A program made the position numbers and the translations under genes. From Mactromeris polynyma (Eukaryota; Mollusca; Bivalvia; Venerida; Mactridae): DNA of 64,000 nt. The notes beneath the pieces were generated by a model. The model had not been told where the DNA came from. It did not search any database and worked only from the letters and a program-made list of their open reading frames with translations. Position 1 is the first letter of the stretch. Every line of letters begins with the position of its first letter. Location: assembly GCA_032209605.1 (NCBI GenBank), contig JASFXZ010000035.1:563001-627000 (forward strand). Direction: 5' to 3'. Shown here in pieces: positions 1 through 12,900 of this stretch.

Positions 1-815
1 GTGTGGGGAGGGACTGTCTGGTGAATGTGGTGTACTCTGGGATATGTGTGAGGAGGTACTGTCTAGTGAATGTGGTGTACTCTGGGATCAGTGTGGGGAG
101 GTATTGTCTGCTGAATGTCGTGTACTCTGGGATATGTGTGGGGAGATACTGTCTGGTGAATGTGGTGTACTCTGGGATCTGTGTGGGGAGGGACTGTCTG
201 GTGAATGTGGTGTACTCTGGGATCTGTGTGGGGAGATACTGTCTGGTGAATGTGGTGTACTCTGGGATCTGTGTGGGGAGGTACTGTCTGGTGAATGTGG
301 TGTACTCTGGGATCTGTGTGGGGAGCGACTGTCTGGTGAATGTGGTGTACTCTGGGATCTGTGTGGGGAGATACTGTCTGGTGAATGTGGTGTACTCTGG
401 GATCTGTGTGGGGAGGGACTGTCTGGTGAATGTGGTGTACTCTGGGATCTGTTTGGGGAGGTACTGTCTGGTGAATGTGGTGTACTCTGGGATCTGTGTG
501 GGGAGGGACTGTCTGGTGAATGTGGTGTACTCTGGGATCTGTGTGGGGAGATACTGTCTGGTGAATGTGGTGTACCTGGGTTCTGTGTGGGGAGGTACTG
601 TCTGTTGAATGTGGTGTACTCTGGGATATGTTAGGGGAGGTTCTGTCTGGTGAATGTGGTGTACTCTGGGATATGTTAGGGGAGGTTCTGTCTGGTGAAT
701 GTGGTGTACTCTGGGATATGTTAGGGGAGGTTCTGTCTGGTGAATGTGGTGTACTCTGGGATATGTTAGGGGAGGTTCTGTCTTGTGAATGCTGTGTACT
801 CTGGGATATGTGTGG
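1..815. repeat. 45-bp minisatellite seeded by E1 (segment A)
   Basis: About 18 head-to-tail copies of a 45-bp unit run in from beyond the window edge. Units carry the core GTGAATGTGGTGTACTCTGG, and from about 605 a subtype with TTAGGGGAGG takes over. The unit is the reverse complement of the 45-bp unit at 11379-12372, with substitutions, and both match the 5' segment of the E1 repeat. The unit is a multiple of 3, so the long frames here are artefacts of the array. Confidence 0.95.
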
Positions 816-1029
816 GGGAGGTACTGTATTGTATATTTGGGGTTCCCTGTAACAACGTTACCGTTCCTTCACATTGTTTCACTATACATGCAGCCATATT
901 GTCACCGTATGTGGCTGGCTACTTGATAGCATCTTACTCAATCTTCCAATCTTCCAAGATGTAGATCGGTCATAAGTATCGGATATAAGTGAGTGACAGA
1001 CACTGAATAAGTTGCGTATTTGCGGTTTC

Positions 1030-1375
1030 AAATGAAAGAGATATTAATTTGTTTCAGGGAACGCCACATGCATGAGACAATGACTCCCACACAAACCCCG
1101 GGAATCTCTACACAACAAAACATTATGCACTGAGGATGTGCAGTAGTTAACACGCATGGGCATAGGGGATACAAGGAATGGTCTCGGCGACCATACAAAC
1201 AACTGACTAGAATTTAGGTTGATATCAAGGGAGGAGTTTACAGGATGGAGTACATCACGGAAAAAGCCATGCATTTCAGTACCAATAGGCCAAACGAGGG
1301 AGAAAGGAAGATGAACTGTCCGTCGTGTGAAGAACTGGGGAAAGGGGAACTTAACATACATCTAAAACAGAAATA
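1030..1375 (+). repeat. E1 dispersed repeat, near full length
   Basis: This copy begins with a CAGGGAACGCCACATGCATG block. A middle block around GTTAACACGCATGGG follows, then a tail ending GGGGAACTTAACATACAT. The same order of blocks recurs at 4945-5262 and, inverted, at 54555-54925. I saw no terminal inverted repeats or coding capacity, so its class (SINE, MITE or Helitron fragment) is open. The minus-strand frame over it is a shadow. Confidence 0.8.
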
Positions 1376-2192
1376 GAAATATTATCCATACAGCAATTTA
1401 CAATCTTTGAACTGTCAGTAAAATGCTGGGGGTTTATATAGATTTAACAACTAGCTAACCTCACAAACGTTTGGTGCGTTAATCTTAAACCACAATGAAA
1501 CTTCTAGTGGTCTCTGTCGCTGTCCTTGTTCCAAGGCGGTACTAATATGTTTGTGATTGTTTACATGTGTGTATATACTTTCATCGTGCTTGTTGAGTGA
1601 CTGTGTGTGGCATTTTCCTTCATGATTTATTTATCAGTTGCTACGACTAAGCTACTAGGTAAAGACAACGAGATAGTAAAAATAATACATGATTTTATTT
1701 TAGTAAATTACCTTAACAAATATCGGGTTATAAATATGGAAACGGATATAAATATATTGTCACAAAAGGTATACGTAAAACACTTAAATATTTGTGTTTA
1801 AGAGAACGAATCTCATAAATATCCCAACATTCTCAACACTCAAATAACAACTCGCTGACACTTTGTGGTAACCGTGGCAACAAGAATATTAGACAGAAGA
1901 CCAAGCTTCGAGTTTACTGCTCGTAACTTTTAAATCAATATAATTAGTATGTTTATGGAACGCCAAATCTACATCAACTGAAATATTTGAAGAGGTCTCT
2001 TATCATTTTTTGCTAGCATCAATTCATGTGTTGCTCACTCTGCATCATGTTCCATTAAAATCCATTCAAAATACACATTCAAAACTAAATAAACTTAAAT
2101 TTGCTCCATGGCTTATAATATTATGAGTAATCTCACGTCACAAAACACTCGAAGATTAAATGGGAAATAAAAGTTAATACGCAAAATAAGAT
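1376..2192. other. AT-rich intergenic DNA, nothing recognised
   Basis: No convincing gene, RNA or array is visible. A 64-codon plus-strand frame at 1607-1801 has no recognisable family and an AT-rich, noncoding look. Confidence 0.5.
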
Positions 2193-2835
2193 TAAATACA
2201 AATGGTCCCCTAAACAGAGGAACCTCGTCAGTACATTATCTTGCTGTTCACAGTTAAAGGGAGGGAACTCTTAGATACAAATAGTCCCCTAAACAGAGGA
2301 ACCTCGTCAGTACATTATCTTGCTGTTCACAGTTAAAGGGAAGGAACTCTTATATACAAATAGTCCCCTAAACAGAGGAACCTCGTCAGTACATTATCTT
2401 GCTGTTCACAGTTAAAGGGAGGGAACTCTTATATACAAATGGTCCCTTAAACAGAGGAACCTCGTCAGTACATTATCTTGCTGTTCACAGTTAAAGGGAG
2501 GGAACTCTTATATACAAATGGTCCCTTAAACAGAGGAACCTCGTCAGTACATTATCTTGCTGTTCACAGTTAAAGGGAGGGAACTCTTATATACAAATAG
2601 TCCCCTAAACAGAGGAACCTCGTCAGTACATTATCTTGCTGTTCACAGTTAAAGGGAGGGAACTCTTAGATACAAATAGTCCCCTAAACAGAGGAGCCTC
2701 GTCAGTACATTATCTTGCTGTTCACAGTTAAAGGGAAGGAACTCTTAGATACAAATAGTCCCCTAAACAGAGGAACCTCGTCAGTACATTATCTTGCAGT
2801 TCACAGTTAAAGGGAGGGAACTCTTAGATACAAAA
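2193..2835. repeat. 79-bp minisatellite, 8 copies
   Basis: Eight nearly identical 79-bp units, each carrying AACCTCGTCAGTACATTATC followed by an AAAGGGAGGGAACTC block. Differences are single substitutions (AGTCCCC or GGTCCCT; GGGAGGG or GGGAAGG). The array is downstream of the MSP130-like gene. The intervals 2836-3583 and 3590-3770 hold only AT-rich sequence with no supported gene. Confidence 0.95.
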
Positions 2836-3583
2836 CTGGTATCCATCACAAAATGACTCAGAATAAATTCCTGCAAGATTTACATATAAATAATAGAATT
2901 CAATAAATCCCTCACATAAACATTACTGAATGAACACACATGTTTTCAAGCTACATGGACAATGAATTGTTACAATAATATAATAGATACGTAGATTTTT
3001 GTTTTACTTTGTCATTTAGAATTAAGATATACTGTCATGAAAACAAGATATCGTGGTTATTTTATCAGCGATAAGATCCTATAACAGGGAACTTAACGCG
3101 TATTTAAATCTTTTGAAATTGAATTTTAAGAAATAAAAGAACCAGACAGCGAATTACAGCCTTGGAACTGTCAGTAAATATACTTTAAATCGAACCATTA
3201 TGTACATAACAACATACACACCGTGTATAATCCAGCACGAAGGAACAAGAAGGAATGGCGACAGTAATAACAATACTGTAAAGATATAAGAAAAAGAAGA
3301 GACGGAACTTCTGATATATGATACATGAATCCAACCTCATATCCAACTGTATTTATATTTAGGTAACCATGGAGGCAGACACTGCTTCAAACGTTAAAGA
3401 TGTATCTGGCTCATCTGAACTTAAAGTGTTTGAATTGGCTTCATCCAGTTTTGTTGTTACATTGGCTAAAACATCTCAAATAAGAACCATTGCAATGTAT
3501 AACCGATTGAAAATAACTTTTATTACCGTTTTACTAACAGACAAAACGTGTAAAATAGAATCATTATAAAAAAACCTGGATTG

Positions 3584-3589
3584 TTTATT
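3584..3589 (-). promoter_or_regulatory. candidate polyadenylation signal of the MSP130-like gene
   Basis: TTTATT on the plus strand reads AATAAA on the minus strand, about 180 nt after the stop codon at 3771-3773. A second AATAAA lies nearer, at 3668-3673. Which one is used cannot be told from sequence. Confidence 0.35.
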
Positions 3590-3770
3590 TAATTTTATGA
3601 TGTACAAACATACTTTTTCACCAAATACGGATCAATACCTTTTGATTTCATTCTTTGTTAGTGCATGTTTATTGATGTTTTAACTATAGGAAAAAATTGA
3701 ACAGTTGAACTCCTATGTTAAACGTATAGTAATACAGTCATCAGCTCAATGTTCGAGCACCGCGGTGTCC

Positions 3771-3975
3771 TTACATCACTTCAGCTACTGCCAACAGTAG
3801 CATCAGCACTGCTAGTCTGGAAGAAGTAGCTATATAAGTGCCGGTGTTACTGTCGTTAATATCATCATTTGATTCACATTCGTATAGAACTTGTAGAATA
3901 CTGACAGTGCCGCTCACACTTCCGGACACCAACAACAAAGGCTGATTGTTCGGACTTTCTGCGGCAGGCACAAAC
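3771..3975 (-). CDS. MSP130-like exon 9 (C-terminal, stop codon)
   Basis: The exon starts after a TTTGTTTGTAG acceptor and completes an AA|G codon from exon 8. It encodes the family's C-terminal strand (PLLLVSGSVSGTVSILQV), a short acidic and polar linker with NDSN (a possible N-glycosylation site), then a hydrophobic end LAVLMLLLAVAEVM and TAA. The linker plus hydrophobic tail resembles a GPI-attachment signal; this is inference. Confidence 0.88.
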
Positions 3976-6900
3976 CTACAAACAAAGACACAAAACGTTT
4001 GTTTTATTCGGCAATACGCGTCGCTTATTCAGCAATTAAGTGACTGTGAGTATCTGTTTAAGTCGAACTAATCATTGGTTGTTTTCACTAATTATTTAAG
4101 TATGGATTCAAATTACGAGTGACCGAACCATTTACTACTCGACAAGCGTTATTTTATTTTAAACATAATTATGATTCCACGTGTGATTACTACACTCGAC
4201 GTGACTGAAATACAAGTGAAGGTTCCCATAACACATGACGTGAAATTCTCCACTTTTACTATAATTGAAGAGTGAGTTCCCTCTAGTAATTAAATAAGTC
4301 ACTACTTATTCAATGTTATTATTTGCAACATCTCACCAACATCCTCACATACGTCATGGTACGAAAGAACATATTTCATATTTCTAAAAATTGTTAAAAT
4401 AATTATATATAAGATTGTATATATTATTAGATATAACAAACTATTCTGTGTTGTACATGAAATTTTATTGAAATAAAAATTCAAATTAAAAAAAAAAGAT
4501 TCAGATGCTAGTACATTGTTGTACTTAAGTTATATAGAGTACATGCTTTCAGTATTGCATACAAATTGTATGTGCTATTGATTTTGTTTGATAACATGTT
4601 TTATAAATAAATGATATTGTACTATATTGCATTGTAAAACGAAACATACAAATAGCATCAATGTACAATAAAAATCTAGTTCTAAAAACATAATTCACTA
4701 CTCACTTCATATCTTCAGGGTCAATCATGCTTATCTGCCGTCTGTCGTATAATTGTTCCCAAGTCCCGATAGTTGTTCTGACTCCGAATACAATTGTTTC
4801 AAATTTTGGTTTGACATTGGTGACACGTTCGTCTATAGAGTATACAGCGATGGTACCTGGTCTTTCGTTGCCGATCATTAACAGGGAGGCACAGCCAATA
4901 TGTCCCAAGGTAATACTTTCAGTTTCTGGACCCTACATTATAGAAAAGAGAGGGACTAAGTTGATACAGTAAATGCCTCTACACACAGACCTCTGGGAAA
5001 ACAACAATCCATAAAACATAAGGCATCTGAGAAGGCTCAGGGGTACATAAGGAATGGACTGGACGACCATAAGGGACAACTAGGAGAATCAAAGAGGACA
5101 CACAGGGGGGGGGGATTAATGGATGGAATAGATCACAGGACAAGTCAAGACAGCTGGCAACAATAGGCTGAAACTAGGGAGAAAATAATTTGTACAGTAT
5201 ATAAAGTGAAACAATTCCACAGGGGGAAGGAGATTTTAACATACATGTAAAAGATACAATATAAACATGTATACACAATAAGACACATCGGTATGAAAAA
5301 GGAGAGAATAAGCTGCTATAGGGAACGCCACATACATAAGACAGTGCCTCTTCACACGGACCTCCAAGAAAAACAATAGTCCATAAAACATCATGACTTC
5401 TGGCAATGTATATCTCGAGGCCAAATATTCTAAAATAGCATCAGGCGGGAATCCTTTGTTTGCAAGTGCTGACAAAACATAAATAGATCTGTTGTATCCT
5501 GAGTGGCTTCATGATTAGTGTTTGTATGAATCATGATTAGTGTTTGTATGAATCATGATTAGTGTTTGTATGAATCATGATTAGTGTTTGTATGAATCAT
5601 GATTAGTGTTTGTATGAATCATGATTAGTGTTTGTATGAATCATGATTAGTGTTTGTTTGAATCATGATTAGTGTTTGTATGAATCATGATTAGTGTTTG
5701 TATGAATCATGATTAGTGTTTGTATGAATCATGATTAGTGTTTGTATGAATCATGATTAGTGTTTGTATGAATCATGATTAGTGTTTGTATGAATCATGA
5801 TTAGTGTTTGTATGAATCATGATTAGTGTTTGTATGAATCATGATTAGTGTTTGTATGAATCATGATTAGTGTTTGTATGAATCATGATTAGTGTTTGTA
5901 TGAATCATGATTAGAGTTTGTATGAATCATGATTAGTGTTTGTATGAATCATGATTAGAGTTTGTATGAATCATGATTAGTGTTTGTATGAATCATGATT
6001 AGTGTTTGTATGAATCATGATTAGTGTTTGTATTTGTATGAATCATGATTAGTGTTTGTATGAAGCCATCGAAATGTCACAAAGGACACAGAATACATGC
6101 AGTAAAACCTCACTTGAAGACCACATCAAGAATAAGACCACCTCAATAATAAGACCACATCAATAATAAGACCACCTCAATAATAAGACCACCTCAAGAA
6201 TAAGACCACATCAATAATAAGACCACCTCAATAATAAGACCACCTCAAGAATAAGACCACATCAAGAATAAGACCACATCAATAATAAGACCACCTCAAT
6301 AACAAGACCACCTCAAGAATAAGACCACATCAATAATAAGACCACCTCAATAATAAGACCACCTCAATAATAAGACCACCTCAATAATAAGACCACCTCA
6401 ATAATAAGACCACATCAATAATAAGACCACATCAATAATAAGACCACCTCAATAATAAGACCACCTCAATAATAAGACCATCTCAATAATAAGACCACCT
6501 CAATAATAAGACCACCTCAATAATAAGACCACATCAATAATAAGACCACCTCAATAATAAGACCACATCAATAATAAGACCACCTCAATAATAAGACCAC
6601 ATCAATAATAAGACCACCTCAATAATAAGACCACCTCAATAATAAGACCACCTCAATAATAAGACCACCTCAATAATAAGACCACCTCAATAATAAGACC
6701 ACATCAATAATAAGACCACCTCAATAATAAGACCACCTCAATAATAAGACCACCTCAAGAATAAGACCACCTCAATAATAAGACCACCTCAATAATAAGA
6801 CCACCTCAATAATAAGACCACCTCAATAATAAGACCACCTCAATAATAAGACCACCTCAGTAATAAGACCACCTCAATAATAAGACCACCTCAATAATAA

Positions 6901-9900
6901 GACCACATCAATAATAAGACCACATCAATAATAAGACCACCTCAATAATAAGACCACCTCAATAATAAGACCACCTCAGTAATAAGACCATCTCAATAAT
7001 AAGACCACCTCAATAATAAGACCACCTCAAGAATCAGACCACATCAATAATAAGACCACCTCAAGAATAAGACCACATCAATAATAAGACCACCTCAATA
7101 ATAAGACCATCTCAATAATAAGACCATCTCAATAATAAGACCACCTCAAGAATAAGACCACCTCAAGAATAAGACCACCTCAATAATAAGACCACCTCAA
7201 GAATAAGAACACAATTGTCAAGTCCATTTTCACTATTTTTCTCTTTATTCACGTCAATATTAAGATCACCTCAATATTAAGACCATATTTAAGGTTTCCT
7301 AAGGTGGTCTTATTTGTAGTGTTTGACTGTATTATACTCATGTCAAGTGAACAAGCACAAAGACAAAATGATCTACATGTGTATACACAAACCCAAATGA
7401 CAATCAGGTCTTGTTTGAAGAAATAGAAACGAAATGCAATTCAAATCCTTTACAGTTTTCGAAAAGTCGTGCAAGGACTGAAAGAGGCTTTCAGATGAAT
7501 TTAGTGAAGGTGATTTCTATAATCAACAATTAGCAAGCACATCGCATTCCCAAATAATTAATTACATACCTTATTATCTGACCGTTTGTCAATAGTAGAT
7601 GTAGCTGACTTGGATGGCGATACGCCGTTATTGAACATTTCCGCTAGCAACAAACCCGTCTTACGCTCTAGTTCATCACCGCTGTCATACACGATTTCCA
7701 TAGTGTCCGCCCGTCGAATCGTGAAACTCCTCCCACCAAACGTGTACAAAGCGTCGTATTCACTACTGTTTGGACTCTTACCATTCTCTGTAGTCACGGT
7801 TAATCGTCCTGAAAACAAATTACGCGGATACTTTTCCAAATTTGCTGCCATTTTAACCATACACGCAGACATTTGTATTAAATATACAAGTAGACATTTG
7901 TATTAACTACACAAGTAGACATTTGTATCAACTACACAAGTAGACATTTGTATTAAGTTTAAGAGTAGACATTTTTATTAACTATACAAGTAGACATTTG
8001 TATTTACTACACAAGTAGACATTTGTATTAACTACACAAGTAGACATTTGTATTAACTACACAAGTAGACATTTGTATTAACTACACAAGTAGACATTTG
8101 TATTAACTACACAAGTAGACATTTGTATTAACTACACAAGTAGACATTTGTATTAACTAAACAAGTAGACATTTGTATTAACTACACAAGTAGACATTTG
8201 TATTAAAGTCCGTTTTTTATTTACTTGAGAACGGTTATGGAAATACTTGTGAAGTAACCAGCGTATGGAAACATGTTTTAGAAAGCGTTGACCAATACAC
8301 TTCACATTCACAATTAACTTTATTCTAAACGAATTATGAATCAAACATCACTTACATTACTTTATTGTTATTAACTTACACAATCCTCATTGTATCCCTA
8401 GATATGTCGACTTGTGTTTCTGTAATTCACATGAGCAAGCAAACCTGTCCACAGATCTAGGCAAATCAAGTATATGATCACACAGTAAAGGCCATATAAC
8501 ACAGAAATTCACCAACCACATCTTGGCAACATGATAAGGTATATACAGGGAAGGACACAAAAACAACAAAATCCATATCTTACCTAACTTTGCGTCCTCT
8601 TGAAGGTCGTCACGTATCGTCTGATTTCTCTCTGAAATAATGTAAACTAGACATTGAGCCATCACGAACTATTCGCTTGATTATCATCTTCGCCTTCCCC
8701 ACAATGTACATTAGAATGAATGAATAAGTCGTGCAGGAAATACCACAAACAAACAAAAACCGCTACAAACAAAATACACAGTCACACCGCCACAAAAAAT
8801 ACACAGTCACACCACAACAAACAAAATACACAGCCCCACCGCCACAAACAAAATACACTGCCACCCAAAAAACACAAAGAGATGTGAAAATATTAACATA
8901 CAAGCAAACATTCACAAGATAAACAACGAACTAGATACACAAATATAAATGATGGTTGAAAAAACCCAGTACCGTCTGGAAACGGCCAGTAGCAAATGAA
9001 CACCACTTTGGATTTAAACCTGATATATGGGGGCACCATTCGACACACAAACAGATAAGCAAATCGCCACTGGAAAATGCATCAATATAAGAGACGACAC
9101 ACAGACAAAAATGGACACAGAACATATTCGTAGATAGGCATGAAGCCAGTCGTAGTTGCTAAAATAACGTGGAGGTTTGACCCAGTATTAAATGATTTGT
9201 GTCTTGGACATTTTAAAAAAGACAAATCATGAGCATTTTTGAATGTACTGAGTATATGGACGACCTCTACAAATGCAACTACCATTGACGCAAAGAGGAA
9301 CATTGAAGAGGCATATGATCATACTAAGACTATGTCTTGCGTGTTCCACAGCAAGAGGAACATTGAAGAGCCATATGATCGTACTAAGACTATGTCTTGC
9401 GTGTTCCACAGCAAGAGGAACATTGAAGAGGCATATGATCGTACTAAGACTATATCTTGCGTGTTCCACAGCAGAGGAACATTGAAGAGGCATATGATCG
9501 TACTAAGACTATGTCTTACGTATTCCACAGCAAGCGGAGCATTGAAGAGGCATATGCTCGTACTAAGACTATGTCTTACGTGTTCCACAGCAAGAGGAAC
9601 ATTGAAGAGGCATATGATCGTACTAAGACTATGTCTTACGTATTCCACAGCAAGAGGAGCATTGAAGAGGCATATGCTCGTACTAAGACTATGTCTTACG
9701 TATTCCACAGCAAGAGGAGCATTGAAGAGGCATATGCTCGTACTAAGACTATGTCTTACGTATTCCACAGCAAGAGGAGCATTGAAGAGGCATATGCTCG
9801 TACTAAGACTATGTCTTACGTATTCCACAGCAAGAGGAACATTGAAGAGGCATATGCTCGTACTAAGACTATGTCTTGCGTGTTCCACAGCAAGAGGAGC

Positions 9901-12900
9901 ATTGAAGAGGCATATGCTCGTACTAAGACTATGTCTTACGTGTTCCACAGCAAGAGGAACATTGAAGAGGCATATGATCGTACTAAGACTATGTCTTGCG
10001 TGTTCCACAGCAAGAGGAACATTGAAGAGGCATATGATCGTACTAAGACTATGTCTTACGTATTCCACAGCAAGAGGAGCATTGAAGAGGCATATGCTCG
10101 TACTAAGACTATGTCTTACGTATTCCACAGCAAGAGGAACATTGAAGAGGCATATGATCGTACTAAGACTATGTCTTGCGTGTTCCACAGCAAGAGGAGC
10201 ATTGAAGAGGCATATGCTCGTACTAAGACTATGTCTTACGTGTTCCACAGCAAGAGGAACATTGAAGAGGCATGTGATCGTACTAATACTATGTCTTACG
10301 TATTCCACAGCAAGAGGAGCATTGAAGAGGCATATGCTCGTACTAAGACTATGTCTTGCGTGTTCCACAGCAAGAGGAGCATTGAAGAGGCATATGCTCG
10401 TACTAAGACTATATCTTGCGTGTTCCACAGCAAGAGGAGCATTGAAGAGGCATGTGATCGTGCTAAGACTATATATTGCGTGTTCCACAGCAAGAGATGT
10501 TCTTACGTGCGAATGATAAATAACTTCCAATTCATCGGCAGGATGTATTCACGAGGTTGTTCCACAAAAAGTCAATCAGTTTCTAAATGTTGCATTTAAA
10601 GAGACACCCAGTCGACAAAGATAATTATCAATATTTGACAGACCAGTTACTTGTTTGAAGTAACTGCTACTTAGTACAATGTATTTGAAAAAAGAAATAA
10701 TAAGTTGCATTAAAAACTATAGACATAGGACAGTTCCTCTCCACACAGATCTCCCGGGAAAACAACAATCCATAAAGCATCAGGTATTTTAGAAGATGCA
10801 AGGGTAATTACGCACGGGAAACAGGGTACAAGTAATTGACTGGCTCACGATAAAGGACAACTAAGGGTAATTAATGAGGACAAACAGGGGGGAGGGATTT
10901 AATGGATGGCATACATCACAGAACATTTCTGAAAACTCACCGAAATCATTCGAAAGTGTGAGATCCTTCACACGGGCTTCTTCCGAAAAAAATGGCGGAT
11001 AATCCTTGCTGTCCCCTTCGTTGGCAGTGATAATATAATCAACGCCGCCGTGTGTGTAAAATTTGATTGCATCTGGTTGGTACATGCCGTATACAGGCCA
11101 CGCCTCCATATTAAATCCTGCAAATATATTTGTACCAGATAATTATACAGACCACGCCTCTATATTGAAGCCTGCATATATATTACACCAGATAATTATA
11201 CAGGCCACGCCTCCATATTGAATCATGAGAATTTTAATGGTTGGAAGTTAACGTAGACGTCTAAGTCGGGCAGGACATACCTTAACGATAGTACACAGCC
11301 ACCAAAAAAGGACATGATACATGAAAGTAAACAAGTACAAATACAAAAAAAACCATAAAGGAATGATTAAGTTGGTACAGGGAATGCCACATTCACATGA
11401 CAATGCCTCCTCTCACAGATCCCAGGGAACGCCACATTCACATGACAATTCCTCCTCTCACAGATCCCAGGGAATGCCACATTCACATGACAATGCCTCC
11501 TCTCACAGATCCCAGGGAACGCCACATTCACATGGTAATGCCTCCTCTCACAGATCCCAGGGAATGCCACATTAACATGACAATTCCTCCTCTCACAGAT
11601 CCCAGGGAATGCCACATTCACATGACAATTCCTCCTCTCACAGATCCCAGGGAACGCCACATTCACATGACAATTCCTCCTCTCACAGATCCCAGGGAAT
11701 GTCACATTCACATGACAATGCCTCCTCTCACAGATCCCAGGGAATGCCACATTCACATCACAATGCCTCCTCTCACAGATCCAAGGGAATGCCACATTCA
11801 CATGACAATGCCTCCCCTCACAGATCCAAGGGAATGCCACATTCACATGACAATGCCTCCTCTCACAGATCCCAGGGAATGCCACATTCACATGACAATG
11901 CCTCCTCTCACAGATCCCAGGGAATGCCACATTCACATGACAATGCCGCCTCTCACAGATCCCAGGGAATGCCACATTCACATGACAATTCCTCCTCTCA
12001 CAGATCCCAGGGAACGCCACATTCACATGACAATTCCTCCTCTCACAGATCCCAGGGAACGCCACATTCACATGACAATTCCTCCTCTCACAGATCCAAG
12101 GGAATGCCACATTCACATGACAATTCCTCCTCTCACAGATCCCAGGGAATGCCACATTCACATGACAATTCCTCCTCACACAGATCCCAGGGAACGCCAC
12201 ATTCACATGACAATTCCTCCTCTCACAGATCCCAGGGAATGCCACATTCACATGACAATGCCTCCCCACACAGATCCCAAGGAATGCCACATTCACATGA
12301 CAATGCCTCCCCACACAGAACCCATGGAATGCCACATTCACTTTACAATTCCTCCTCTCACAGATCCCAGGGAAACATCAGCACACAAAACAGCATAAAC
12401 AACAATCCATAAAACTTGAGGAGGTAAATCTCAAACCTCGGATGCACATAGAAGATCTACCTGTACTTGTAGTTTATGTCTTCTAAACCTTGCTGTTCCA
12501 TGTTTCCATAGTTAAATATGGAGTTCATAAGCGTGCATTTTACAAAGTCAGCAAATTGTGCTTGTTACTGTTCTACAACATTTACTTCCGCTCATCGAAC
12601 CACAGCTTTTGTACATGAATCTCTCTATCAATTAACACATCCGGGACATTAATGCGAATTATACGTGTCGCATGATGCAAAGAATTACACATGGACATGT
12701 AGAAAGTGTCGTGAAACTACAAATACAACTACAAATAGTTTAATGCATTAAAACATAACATGATTTTTTAGCAAATATACAAAATATAGGTGACAAAAGG
12801 CATGGGTTTTCTGAAGAGCACATGTTACATTGCATGTATATATACATTATATTAAAATATGAACATCAAATCAGAAAATCTTTGTTCCACACAAGATGAC

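Noticed and set aside
5236..5475. Extra exon of the MSP130-like gene (frame with PPDAILEYLASRYTLPE)
   Set aside because: Most of the frame is E1 repeat, and exons 8 and 9 join directly in phase into a continuous family domain.
9239..10599. Frames of 380-425 codons on both strands over the 60-bp array
   Set aside because: Open frames in several phases and on both strands at once, as expected from a 60-bp unit without stops; nothing outside the repeat.
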